Origin: Candidatus Gerdarchaeota archaeon
GTDB taxonomy: Archaea; Asgardarchaeota; Heimdallarchaeia; JABLTI01
DNA: 23,297 nucleotides
Direction: 5' to 3'
Assembly (NCBI GenBank): GCA_016840945.1
Contig: JAEORJ010000021.1
Location: 1 to 23,297 of the forward strand
The notes beneath the pieces are model-generated. The model had not been told where the DNA came from. It was given only the letters and a program-made list of their open reading frames with translations, and did not search any database. The position numbers were made by a program, and so were the translations under genes. Below, in pieces: positions 7,257 to 15,865 of the stretch. The first letter of the stretch is position 1, and each line of letters starts with the position of its first letter.

Positions 7257-7715
7257 TTGGTGAAAAAATTGTCTGAGGAAAAATCAGCTATTACTATTAC
7301 AGCAACAATTGAAGATTATTTGGAACAGATTTTATTTCTCAGTGAACTTCATGGGGCAGCAAAGGTAACTGATATAGCTGAAGAATTAGGCGTCCGCAAA
7401 GCAAGTGTTACTGAAATGGTTACAAAATTGCGTGATAGTGATTTAGTTAATTATGAGAAATATGGTACTATTACTTTGACCACCAAAGGGAAAAAAATTG
7501 CTGAGAAGATCAGACAACGCCATGAGATAATTAAATCATTTCTATTACTTCTAGGTGTTGATGAAGAGACTGCTAATAATGACTGCTGTGTTATGGAACA
7601 TAATCTTACAAAGGAAACAGTAGCAAAATTGAATTCATTTATTAATTTCTTAGAAGAGGAAGAACAAAAGGACATTTTGGAACGATTCAAAAAATACGAA
7701 AAGAATGATTATTAA
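7257..7715 (+). CDS. MntR/DtxR-family metal-dependent transcription regulator
   Basis: A 152-residue repressor with an N-terminal winged helix (about 15-80; recognition helix R47-K-A-S-V-T-E-M-V-T-K-L) and a C-terminal metal-binding dimerisation domain (about 85-150). There is no SH3-like third domain, so the size is like MntR. Spacing aligns D20, E23, H89, E114 and H115 with MntR ligands D8, E11, H77, E102 and H103. At the MntR E99 position there is C111, the residue DtxR/IdeR use. The preferred metal (Mn, Fe or another) therefore cannot be called from sequence. The start is TTG 7257 or GTG 7260. It is divergent from mtd and has operator-like direct repeats immediately upstream. No metal transporter is adjacent. 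Confidence 0.88.
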   Translation: MVKKLSEEKSAITITATIEDYLEQILFLSELHGAAKVTDIAEELGVRKASVTEMVTKLRDSDLVNYEKYGTITLTTKGKKIAEKIRQRHEIIKSFLLLLGVDEETANNDCCVMEHNLTKETVAKLNSFINFLEEEEQKDILERFKKYEKNDY

Positions 7716-7732
7716 TCAAATAAAATGGCATT

Positions 7733-8554
7733 CTATAAAATTTCATAAAGATAATTTAGAGAAGTATTAATACCCTCTTTAGTATTTATTTCTAGAATTA
7801 ATGCGCCATTATAATTAATCGATTTTAACATATCAATTATTTGTATCCAATTAATTTTACCTTTACCAACAGCTAAATGAGTATCAAGCCAACCATCTCC
7901 TGGTCCCATATTATCATGTATATGTGTATGGATCAATTTATCTCTAAAATTCTCAAAGTAAATTTCTTGAGAAAGAGGTGTCGTAAATGAATGTCCGATA
8001 TCCCAAGTAATACCTAAATTTGGAATGTTCAATTGATTAATCAACTTGTTAATAGCGATAGGATCAATGGCTTCATCAAATTGAGACCAACTAAGATTTG
8101 GCATATTTTCATAGCCAATTAATAAATTCTTTGAACCTGCATATTCTGCTAATAATTGGAGAGATGATTTATTATTATTAATGACTTCATCAGGATAAGA
8201 TGCTCCCAATGCTCTTAAATGACCTGGATGAACAGTAGCAATTGTTGCTCCAATATCAGCTGCAAAATCAAAGCAATCCTTATGTAATTTTACAGAGAAA
8301 TCTCTGATTTGTTTATTATAGGCTGCAATATTAATATCAGAAAAAACATTATGAACTGTAAGTTCAAGAGATAATTTTTGAACCAATTTTTGAATATCTG
8401 CTCTCTGATCTTTACTAATAGAATAAATATCGCATTTAGGAGGTTCTAATACCAATTCAACTATTGAAAGATTTATAGAATGAACATATTCCAAAAATTC
8501 ACTGATATCACATATTTCCCAAAAATTAACTATGTAAGAAGCTCCTAATTTCAA
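7733..8554 (-). CDS. TIM-barrel metalloprotein of the endonuclease IV / sugar phosphate isomerase superfamily
   Basis: A 273-residue AP-endonuclease-2/xylose-isomerase-like barrel. Motifs in order are H68-N, T-V-H109-P-G-H, Y-E149-N, W-D185-I-G-H188, H211-I-H-D, D224-T-H226 and L-E255. These match, in order and approximate spacing, all nine zinc ligands of E. coli endonuclease IV (H69, H109, E145, D179, H182, H216, D229, H231, E261). That supports a trinuclear zinc site and an AP-endonuclease-like phosphodiesterase; many relatives with fewer ligands are sugar isomerases or epimerases. I keep both options open because the DNA-binding loops are not recognisable. The start is TTG 8554 with GAGG 7 bp before it. 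It converges on the metalloregulator gene, 17 bp apart. Confidence 0.8.
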   Translation of the reverse strand: MKLGASYIVNFWEICDISEFLEYVHSINLSIVELVLEPPKCDIYSISKDQRADIQKLVQKLSLELTVHNVFSDINIAAYNKQIRDFSVKLHKDCFDFAADIGATIATVHPGHLRALGASYPDEVINNNKSSLQLLAEYAGSKNLLIGYENMPNLSWSQFDEAIDPIAINKLINQLNIPNLGITWDIGHSFTTPLSQEIYFENFRDKLIHTHIHDNMGPGDGWLDTHLAVGKGKINWIQIIDMLKSINYNGALILEINTKEGINTSLNYLYEIL

Positions 8555-8675
8555 TTTACAACCTCAGTTTTAATCAATCCATAAAAATTGATACTTTACC
8601 ATTAAAAAATCTTTCAATAACATTACAATCATAAAATACTAAAAGACAACTTCGAAGGGTAAATGGGTAAATATT

Positions 8676-9692
8676 TTGGATAATTTATCAAAAGAAAAAA
8701 TCCTAGAGGTATTGATAGAGATTTTTCAAACTGAGAAAGTCATCAATCTAATAATTAAAGATAATAAAACTGTTAATACTATAGTTACCTTTGACATTGA
8801 GGGAAAGAAATACCTCATGAAAATTCTAACTAGGAAACCAAATGCAGAACATGAATATTACAGGTTTGAAAAAGAAGCTCAATTAATGAAATATTTCTGG
8901 CAAAATAACCAAAATATGATGTTAGAAGGGAAAAAAGCAGCTATTGTTCCAGTGCCCGAAATAATTCATTTGGAAACAAGCGATGAAAAAATAGGTTATA
9001 AATTTTTAATCATGGAATATATTCAAGGATTATTATTGGAAGATCATTTAAAGAATTTAACATCTGATGAAATGAAAAAATTAATAGTAAATCTAGCAAA
9101 TATCATTAAAACAATTCATAGTTTAGAATATGAGATGTTCGGTGAAATAGAGGATTACGATTGCCCTCGTAAATTCTATTCTGTTAAAAGTATGATAAAA
9201 GCAAATATTAGAAAGGATGCTAAACTAGTAACATTAATGAGAATATTCCCAAGTGATTTGATTTACTCAGTTCAAAAATTCATTGAAGAAAATTTAGAGA
9301 ATTGTAATTTTAGTAATAAACCTGTTCTAGTTCATAATGATTTTAATCCGTCAAATATTATTTTAGACGAAAAAGAAAAATGGCAAATAAAAGCTATACT
9401 TGATTTTGAATGGGCAAAGGCAGATGACGCAATATTAGAAATAATGACTATTATGAAGGAATTCAAATTAGAATCAGAAAATCTCAGATTATTTCTTACC
9501 ACATATTATAGTGATGACGCTATACCTGATTTTGCAAATTATAACCTAGAATGGGAAGTCTATCAATTAGCAGAATTATTAAATACTGTAGCTGTTGGTT
9601 GGGTATATTTCCATCAAACACAAGAAAATCTTGTATTTATTGAAAAAGAAATAAAAAGAATAATTGGTAAAGAAAGAAGAATTAATGTTTAG
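8676..9692 (+). CDS. Aminoglycoside phosphotransferase / choline kinase-like small-molecule kinase
   Basis: A 338-residue APH-superfamily kinase. The N-lobe has a Y-L-M-K-I strand with the likely ATP lysine and an E-x-x-Y-R-F-E-K-E-A helix. A hinge reads L-I-M-E-Y-I-Q-G. The catalytic loop is H220-N-D222-F-N-P-S-N227 (Brenner motif) and the metal-binding D243-F-E follows. The family phosphorylates hydroxyl groups of small molecules (aminoglycosides, choline, homoserine, fructosamine and others); nothing here identifies the substrate, and resistance should not be assumed. The start is TTG 8676, with GGG about 8 bp upstream. Its 3' end overlaps the convergent surface-protein gene by 11 bp. Confidence 0.85.
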   Translation: MDNLSKEKILEVLIEIFQTEKVINLIIKDNKTVNTIVTFDIEGKKYLMKILTRKPNAEHEYYRFEKEAQLMKYFWQNNQNMMLEGKKAAIVPVPEIIHLETSDEKIGYKFLIMEYIQGLLLEDHLKNLTSDEMKKLIVNLANIIKTIHSLEYEMFGEIEDYDCPRKFYSVKSMIKANIRKDAKLVTLMRIFPSDLIYSVQKFIEENLENCNFSNKPVLVHNDFNPSNIILDEKEKWQIKAILDFEWAKADDAILEIMTIMKEFKLESENLRLFLTTYYSDDAIPDFANYNLEWEVYQLAELLNTVAVGWVYFHQTQENLVFIEKEIKRIIGKERRINV

Positions 9693-12600
9693 ATTCTAAT
9701 TCAGCAATAATCTCTTTTTCTTTAGATAATTCTTCACTTTCAGCTTCTTTAATCCTCTTGGATTTAATTCTGTAATTGGTTTCAACAATAACGATTACAA
9801 TTATTAGAACTGAAATAGGAATAATTGATGAATACAGTATCGTTCGTAAACGTCTTAATCTAACATTATCTTTTGGATTATTGGGATCAGTTCCAGCATT
9901 TATTTCATCTCTATCTGAAAAACCATCGCCATCAGAATCAGCAGAAAATGGATTTGTATGATATTTCATAATTTCTTCCCAATCTGTTAAAGTGTCGGAA
10001 TCAGTATCAGCTAAAAGAGGGTTTGTAAAGTAGATATTTACTTCTTGACCATCAGATAATAAATCAGAATCGGTATCATAGTTATATAAATCTGTTCCAG
10101 CGTAGTATTCGCCTAAATTAACTAAATCATCAGCATCAGGATCTAGCCCTGAATCATCAACTAAGAGATTTAAACCATGTAGATATTCAAACAAATCAGG
10201 CATTAAGTCAGAATCAGTATCATTACTATTAGGATTTGAACCAATAACAACTATTTCAACATAATCACTTAGTTGATCACCATCACTATCTTGCAAGCTA
10301 GGATTGGAGTTGTAAATTAATACTTCATCACCATCTGTAATTCCATCTCTATCAGTATCAATAGACAATGGATTTGAAAATGAAATCATTTCCTCATAGT
10401 AATCGCTTAATCCATCCCAATCACTATCAACGACTATTGGATTTGAAAGTGAGGTGATAACCTCATACCCATCGGATAAACCATCATTGTCTGTGTCAGA
10501 ATCATTGAGATCAGTACAGAAAATTGCTTCATCTAAATCGCCTATTAAATCACCATCGGTATCATTTTGCATTTCATACCAGTTTGTATAAGTATCATAT
10601 TGGTGTATGATCATAATTTTGTCAGTGTAATTATTATATAATCCTATAGGTACAGCTTTATCATGTTCCAAATTAAATAGCGCTGAATAGGGGCCTACTG
10701 TTCCATTAGGATAGTAATGTGCGATTCTTAATTCCTCATAATGCTCTCGCCAATAATATGGACTACTGTAATCAGTGTAATAGTAAATTAAAAAGAAACT
10801 ATCATCAGCCAATAATACGATATCAAAATAACTTGAAGTACCATAGTTTCCCATTATTGAACCTTTATAATACCAATTAGTATTATCTTGACCTTTTTCG
10901 AATACTAATAATTCAGAATCATAAAAATCATACCATGAAATTACTTCAGCGTTTATTGTATAGTATAATCTGATTATACCTGTTGAAAATTCAACGAGGG
11001 TGGGTCTGAATAAATAATCATAGGAAGCACTAAGAGTTTCCGGATCAACCCAATCACTATCTTTTTCTTTATAACAATAACTAATAGCTGTTAATGCTAT
11101 ATGAACAGAAATCTCAGCAAATACAAGATGTATGGTATCATTTCTATCTACAATAGCATTAATATGATAAGGAAATGATTCTTCTATTGTATCTGGGAAA
11201 AGTATTGTTGTGGTAAAGGTACTTTCATCCCATTTTTTAGATGAATAGCAGATTTTTGGCCAGCCATCTGTATCAAATTGTCTCCAAAAGACATGCATCG
11301 TATTTTCACTATCAAATACAGCTTCAATTTCAAATTCTTGAATCTGTCTAATAAAAAAATTCATCAATCCATCCCCTACAGGAACATCAACTACAGCTTG
11401 AATTGACCATGTGGAAGAATTCTTTTCTTTGTACATATAAAATAAAGCATAGAATTTGCTTATAGAATCATAACCATAATAGAAAACATGCAAAGTTTCA
11501 TTCAGGTCAATGAATATTTTTGGTGCAGTAATCAAACTAAGGTAATCAGTTAGAATAGTATAATTAGACCAATATATCTCAATAGGTTTTTTCCGGAGGT
11601 ACATTAATCGATATCCACCAGTTGTACTCAGATATAAACAAACCATATGTGTTACTCCTTCGGAGTCTACTACAGCTGAAGGATACAATGTTCTTTGAGC
11701 ACCAAAATAAATGATATGTTCATTTGTCCATCGAAATGTTTGATTCAACATTAATTGATATAACGAACCACCAGCTATATAGAATAGAATAGCTAAATTA
11801 GTGGTGCTGTTATTAATTGGGATGATTTGTGTTCCAAATGATTCTTGCTTCTGTGTTATTTGTATTGTCTCACCCCAAGTATCATTACTATTGAAATATA
11901 TTCTATAAAATGATTTTTGATAATACCCAACTTTATCCTCCATTATCAAATGAATATTACCAATTAAATCTTCAAACAGTGTTGCTTTTTCAGCATAACT
12001 AGTATTAGGATTTAAATTGATAGTAGTATTTGTTATAGTGCCATTTGTTAAACATCTAACATAGTTTAATTTATAGGTAGATGGTTCTTCTTTTACCCAA
12101 AAAACATGGGTATTATTTGACGTGGTACTAGATTTAATAGTTACAGAATGTATAATCTTATCACTTTGCAATAATTCTGTTTCAGTTACCCAGCTTTCTG
12201 ATGTTTCGTTGTAACATGAATACATCAATTCTTGTGTAGATGAATAATCATCTGATTTTGACCAAACCATTTCCAGTTTATCATAATCAGAACTTAAATC
12301 CATTTTTACTGGATTCTCGATATCATAAAGAATCCATAGTGATGGCATCCATTCACCTGTTGTAATATTTAGTCTATTTATTACGATCCTGCTTTCCCAC
12401 CAAATAGAACTACTGTTATCAGATGTAGAAACCCAAGCAACAGTAATTGTATTATTAAGTGTTAATACAGTTTGTAGTTCGGAGAATTTATACTCCATAG
12501 AACTGTAAATGCTTTCTACTTGAACAGTATCATTTCCATATTCTTTTCTCAGATAAAAAACACCATAGAATTCATTTCTAGGATTAATATAAAATAAATG

Positions 12601-13059
12601 CAAAGTATTGTTATTATCAACAATTAGTTGAGTATATTTTATGCTCCAGAGTGATCGATATATCGATATTGGTTCACTCCAATTCTCACCATTTTGATCG
12701 TAAGAATGAGAATAATATAAATTCTCACCAAATTGAGCTGATTTTTTAACCCAAATGCAATGAATAATACCATCTGGACCTTGAGCTACAGTATAATCAT
12801 TACCTATTAATGAGCTAGGAGTGATGCGAATAGGCTGACTATAAATATAATCCTCTTCATTTGGGACATTAATTGATAAATCATTCTCAAAAGGTGTGTA
12901 ATTATTTATAGTAAAAGGTTCATTATCAATAGTATCATTTTTTTTAAGTGTTGAATTAGTAAATTCTTGTACTTGATAGGCTTGAATGTAATTGGAAGAT
13001 ACGAATATATAAGCAATTATTATAAAAATGATAATTCCTTTTGAATAAAGCCTTGCCAT
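9682..13059 (-). CDS. Giant surface protein: propeller-like ectodomain, TSP3 stalk, C-terminal membrane anchor
   Basis: 1125 residues. A signal peptide or anchor (about 8-27) leads into about 800 residues of beta-rich sequence with recurring blade-like units: a G/D-x-x-H-x-x-W/F strand, then Y-Y-S-x-S and W-S-E-P. One near-Asp-box (S119-Y-D-Q-N-G-E-N-W127) resembles sialidase/BNR propellers, but no sialidase catalytic set was recognised. N-x-S/T sequons are plentiful. From about 832 to 1062 run nine or ten TSP3-type D-x-D-x-D repeats. Residues about 1071-1094 form a transmembrane helix followed by a charged cytoplasmic tail (R-I-K-S-K-R..., then E/K-rich). This is a type I surface protein on a Ca2+-stiffened stalk, probably for adhesion or recognition. 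It overlaps the kinase gene tail-to-tail by 11 bp and is divergent from nucS. Confidence 0.88.
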   Translation of the reverse strand: MARLYSKGIIIFIIIAYIFVSSNYIQAYQVQEFTNSTLKKNDTIDNEPFTINNYTPFENDLSINVPNEEDYIYSQPIRITPSSLIGNDYTVAQGPDGIIHCIWVKKSAQFGENLYYSHSYDQNGENWSEPISIYRSLWSIKYTQLIVDNNNTLHLFYINPRNEFYGVFYLRKEYGNDTVQVESIYSSMEYKFSELQTVLTLNNTITVAWVSTSDNSSSIWWESRIVINRLNITTGEWMPSLWILYDIENPVKMDLSSDYDKLEMVWSKSDDYSSTQELMYSCYNETSESWVTETELLQSDKIIHSVTIKSSTTSNNTHVFWVKEEPSTYKLNYVRCLTNGTITNTTINLNPNTSYAEKATLFEDLIGNIHLIMEDKVGYYQKSFYRIYFNSNDTWGETIQITQKQESFGTQIIPINNSTTNLAILFYIAGGSLYQLMLNQTFRWTNEHIIYFGAQRTLYPSAVVDSEGVTHMVCLYLSTTGGYRLMYLRKKPIEIYWSNYTILTDYLSLITAPKIFIDLNETLHVFYYGYDSISKFYALFYMYKEKNSSTWSIQAVVDVPVGDGLMNFFIRQIQEFEIEAVFDSENTMHVFWRQFDTDGWPKICYSSKKWDESTFTTTILFPDTIEESFPYHINAIVDRNDTIHLVFAEISVHIALTAISYCYKEKDSDWVDPETLSASYDYLFRPTLVEFSTGIIRLYYTINAEVISWYDFYDSELLVFEKGQDNTNWYYKGSIMGNYGTSSYFDIVLLADDSFFLIYYYTDYSSPYYWREHYEELRIAHYYPNGTVGPYSALFNLEHDKAVPIGLYNNYTDKIMIIHQYDTYTNWYEMQNDTDGDLIGDLDEAIFCTDLNDSDTDNDGLSDGYEVITSLSNPIVVDSDWDGLSDYYEEMISFSNPLSIDTDRDGITDGDEVLIYNSNPSLQDSDGDQLSDYVEIVVIGSNPNSNDTDSDLMPDLFEYLHGLNLLVDDSGLDPDADDLVNLGEYYAGTDLYNYDTDSDLLSDGQEVNIYFTNPLLADTDSDTLTDWEEIMKYHTNPFSADSDGDGFSDRDEINAGTDPNNPKDNVRLRRLRTILYSSIIPISVLIIVIVIVETNYRIKSKRIKEAESEELSKEKEIIAELESKH
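9874..10566 (-). repeat. TSP3 repeat stalk of the giant surface protein
   Basis: Nine to ten units, mostly 23 residues, in residues about 832-1062. Each starts D-T/S-D-x-D and most end S/T-N-P. One unit is longer (around the G-L-N-L-L-V-D-D-S-G-L segment) and one lacks the second half. Units match those of the partial protein at 1-704, including the glutamate at position 12 and the terminal N-P. Confidence 0.85.
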
Positions 13060-13223
13060 TTAAATACCACTTCTTATTACTATTATTATTTATAATATAA
13101 CCATTACCACTATTCTTATTACGTTAAGAATGCTTTTTAGTTAAAAATTATTTTAATAGAATTTCTTATTATGTTGAATTTTTAGCAAATCTATTTATAG
13201 AGAAAAACTTAGTTTACAGTATT
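13060..13223. promoter_or_regulatory. Divergent promoter region; TATA box of nucS
   Basis: A TTTATAG at 13194-13200 is 24-30 bp before the nucS ATG at 13224, which predicts transcription starting at or within a few bases of the start codon. The spacer between them has no Shine-Dalgarno sequence, consistent with a leaderless mRNA. The rest of the 164 bp is A/T-rich and must also hold the promoter of the surface-protein gene; I cannot pick a single TATA for it. Confidence 0.5.
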
Positions 13224-14006
13224 ATGAATAAGGCAAGGATTTTAACAGGTGACTTGAATAAAATAGCAAATGAACTAAATAATGAATCCTGCAAAAAAAT
13301 GTCAATGATTTTTGGTTCATGTACCGCTATCTTCGATGGTCGGATAAAATCATATTTACCAGAAGGTGATAGACTACTTTTTGTTAAAAAAGATGAGACA
13401 TTAGTCATGCATGGCCCCATAGGATTAAAACCATTAAATTGGCAAATGGCTGGAGCTGGCAAAATCAATTACTTAGTCGAAGACAATAATCTAGTTGTCA
13501 GAACTTATCGTCCAAAAACAAAAGAGACTTTAGAAATTTTCTTCACTGAAGTCTACCAAGTTGTTATATTAGATGCCATTGGAACTGTTTCTATGAATAT
13601 TTACGGCTCAGAAAGCGATCTATCCAATTACCTATATGAACACCCCTCAATTATCGATAAAGATTTTCAACCAACTGCAAGAGAATTTGAAACACCTTTT
13701 GGATTTTTAGATTTAAAAGGAGTTGATAAACAAGGCAATATAATGATAATTGAAGTCAAAAAAAGGAGTGCTACTCCTGCAGATGCATATCAGTTAAAAC
13801 GTTATGTAGAATATTTTGCTGAGATAGAAAAAGTACCTATAAAGGGAATTTTAGTTGCTCAACACATCAGTCAAAAAGTAATGAACATTCTCCAAGCAAA
13901 TAATTTAGAAGCAGTTGAAGTTCCTTGGCAGGAAATCTTTCCAGCATTATCAACAGAAAAACCTGCTATAACAATAGATGATTTTTTACCAAATAATAAT
14001 GAATGA
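13224..14006 (+). CDS. nucS: Endonuclease NucS (mismatch/branched-DNA-specific)
   Basis: A 260-residue NucS/EndoMS. The N-terminal DNA-binding domain (about 1-125) has the family's H63-G-P-I-G-L-K-P-L-N-W-Q segment. The C-terminal RecB-like nuclease domain has D163 (G-F-L-D-L), E177-V-K179 and Q190 (Y-Q-L-K-R-Y), matching the active-site set of Pyrococcus abyssi NucS. The family cleaves both strands at mismatches, or flaps and splayed DNA, and is recruited by PCNA. A PIP-like element would be expected at the C-terminus; the sequence ends I-D-D-F-L-P-N-N-N-E, where D-D-F-L is suggestive only. This gene implies MutS/MutL-independent mismatch handling. It is followed 86 bp later by a membrane-protein gene on the same strand. 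Confidence 0.93.
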   Translation: MNKARILTGDLNKIANELNNESCKKMSMIFGSCTAIFDGRIKSYLPEGDRLLFVKKDETLVMHGPIGLKPLNWQMAGAGKINYLVEDNNLVVRTYRPKTKETLEIFFTEVYQVVILDAIGTVSMNIYGSESDLSNYLYEHPSIIDKDFQPTAREFETPFGFLDLKGVDKQGNIMIIEVKKRSATPADAYQLKRYVEYFAEIEKVPIKGILVAQHISQKVMNILQANNLEAVEVPWQEIFPALSTEKPAITIDDFLPNNNE

Positions 14007-14075
14007 TAAAGATATTCTTTTTAACAAGAGTAATTTTTAATATAACAAGTGCCTAATAGTTATTATCTTATTAAA

Positions 14076-14107
14076 AGGAGAGTCATATATGAATGAGCAA
14101 TGAGCAA
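14076..14107 (+). other. Shine-Dalgarno site and duplicated start region
   Basis: AGGAG (14076-14080) precedes ATG 14089, AATGAGC and then a tandem TGAGCAA x2 (14094-14107). Removing one 7-bp copy would join ATG 14089 in frame with the membrane protein (ATG AAT GAG CAA TCA...), giving an ideal 8-bp spacing. With the duplication, ATG 14089 encodes MNEQ and stops, and the overlapping ATG 14093 restores the frame. Confidence 0.7.
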
Positions 14108-14668
14108 TCAAAAATAACCATGTGGTTTGGTATTTTAACCATACTTATAGTAGTTGTTTTTACAGTTACTTTAATTTATGCTCCATTTATAGTTAGAATT
14201 TGGGAGGTAAGTGGGAATGATTATGTTGAACAAAAATTCTTTTTTGGATATTGGAAACTTTTCGCTAATACTGAATTTACAAGTGATGGAGCCTATACTG
14301 ATTTACCATTTTTCTCATTAATCTCTCCTGTTTTCATAATCATAGGTTTAGTTTTTGCTTATATTTTTGTTCCAGGATTAAGTTTCTCAATTGGAAGAAG
14401 ACATAAACATTATAATTTACAACGAAGAATTTATGGTATTTTAACAACAATAACTGGTACCTTTGGCTTTACTGGAATATTATTATATCTCATTAATATC
14501 TTCTATTACAAAGAATTACAGCCATCTCAAACTTTTTTTGGTTGGGGATTTATTTTTGGAGTTGTAGTCTTTTCATTAATAATGATATTTGGATTAATAT
14601 TTACCATTGCACCTCAAATAGTAGAGATTAAAGTAGAATCAAATCAGCAAAATGAAACTATTGCATAA
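14093..14668 (+). CDS. Four-helix membrane protein of unknown function
   Basis: 191 residues with four likely transmembrane helices (about 8-34, 66-91, 105-132 and 141-170). A polar segment between helices 1 and 2 contains several aromatic residues (E-Q-K-F-F-F-G-Y-W) and is probably extracellular. I recognise no family. The start is unusual: AGGAG at 14076-14080 is 8 bp before ATG 14089, but that ATG reads only four codons. The open frame begins at ATG 14093, 12 bp from the AGGAG. A 7-bp tandem duplication at 14094-14107 explains the mismatch. Confidence 0.75.
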   Translation: MSNEQSKITMWFGILTILIVVVFTVTLIYAPFIVRIWEVSGNDYVEQKFFFGYWKLFANTEFTSDGAYTDLPFFSLISPVFIIIGLVFAYIFVPGLSFSIGRRHKHYNLQRRIYGILTTITGTFGFTGILLYLINIFYYKELQPSQTFFGWGFIFGVVVFSLIMIFGLIFTIAPQIVEIKVESNQQNETIA

Positions 14669-14685
14669 CTCAAAATGATTATATT

Positions 14686-15759
14686 TTAACAAATAGCCAG
14701 AGGATAATGTGCACAAACAATTTCCCAAACAAAGATATTAATTACACCTATTATCGTAATTATAACTCCTAAAACTCCCAACAATGTTATTTTTTCTTTA
14801 TTTACCAACCATGAAATTGGTATTGCAAATAAAGGGCTTGAAGAACTAATTATTGAAATTATAGAAGGCTCAGCTCTTAAAATTGCTTCTGTGTAAAGGT
14901 AAGCTCCTATAGAAGTACCTATAATTGAGCCAATTATTAACCACAACCAAGTAAATTTTGTCCATTCTTTTACTTTCTTTTTTCGATCTCCTATTGCCAT
15001 TAATGATAAAATTCCTGCTGCTATGGGAAATCTTACAACATTCCCTAATAAACTACTATATTCAGCTGGAACAATGAGAGATACTTCTGCTATAGCAAAA
15101 TCTGTTAAAACAAGACCTGCTGCCCAAGATATTGCTGCAATAAATGCTACAACAATTCCTAAAGCTAATCTTTTGTTTGGCTTCTTTGTATTATCCAAGT
15201 GTACACTTGATTCTAACTTTTCACTTGTGTTTGTATTTTTAATTGAATGCTCATTTTCTGTTATAATATTATTCTCTTGTTGAGTATTATTTGTTTCATC
15301 TGATTGAATTCTTAATAGAGCTATTTCTTGCTTTCTTTTACTAAAAGCAATGATTAAAACACCCACGGTTGTAAGTACTAATGAAATATAGAAATAAAAT
15401 GGAGGAATATCGCTAAAAATAGCAAATGAAAGTATAGTAGTAAAGATAGGAAAAGTCATAGAAACTGCTAATGCAATTGTGGTTCCAAGTATTTCTTGAG
15501 CTTTAAAATAAGCAGTATCACCAAATACCTGTCCAAACAAGAAACTTAAACCAAGCCATAACCACAGAATTGCTGGGAAGGTAAAAATAGAAATAAATCG
15601 CCTAATTATTAAAGCAATGATAATGTAAGTTAATGCACCAATAATTGTTCGTACAGCATTAATTTGTGAAGGTGAAACATCTGCGTCTATTTTATGAAAT
15701 ATAGCATTTGATCCAACAAAACTTAAAACTGAGCAAATAGCAAAAATTTCACCGATCAT
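14686..15759 (-). CDS. EamA/DMT-superfamily transporter
   Basis: 357 residues arranged as two five-helix EamA halves (about 3-145 and 195-350), typical of drug/metabolite transporters for small solutes. The first half carries the usual R-T-I-I-G-A-L-T and G-D-T-A-Y-F-K-A-Q-E segments, the latter like the family's Y-x-A-L motif; the second half repeats the pattern (Y-L-Y-T-E-A-I-L-R-A-E-P). The central linker (about 147-194) is unusually long, polar and Asn/Thr/Glu-rich, and is expected in the cytoplasm. The substrate is unknown. It is divergent from the alpha/beta hydrolase and converges on the four-helix membrane protein. Confidence 0.85.
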   Translation of the reverse strand: MIGEIFAICSVLSFVGSNAIFHKIDADVSPSQINAVRTIIGALTYIIIALIIRRFISIFTFPAILWLWLGLSFLFGQVFGDTAYFKAQEILGTTIALAVSMTFPIFTTILSFAIFSDIPPFYFYISLVLTTVGVLIIAFSKRKQEIALLRIQSDETNNTQQENNIITENEHSIKNTNTSEKLESSVHLDNTKKPNKRLALGIVVAFIAAISWAAGLVLTDFAIAEVSLIVPAEYSSLLGNVVRFPIAAGILSLMAIGDRKKKVKEWTKFTWLWLIIGSIIGTSIGAYLYTEAILRAEPSIISIISSSSPLFAIPISWLVNKEKITLLGVLGVIITIIGVINIFVWEIVCAHYPLAIC

Positions 15760-15865
15760 AATCTGTTATAGATGTATGAATCATATTTAGTATTTTCTTA
15801 AAGAATAATAATTAATTTGTGAATGCAAGCGAAAAGCAATTATTTGTTAACGTTTTCTAGAAATT

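Noticed and set aside
8676..9692. Antibiotic-resistance gene
   Set aside because: The APH fold alone is shared by many housekeeping small-molecule kinases; no resistance-specific features or mobile context.
13214..13468. Minus-strand open frame over the nucS start
   Set aside because: Fully antisense to the conserved NucS N-terminus; no supporting motif.
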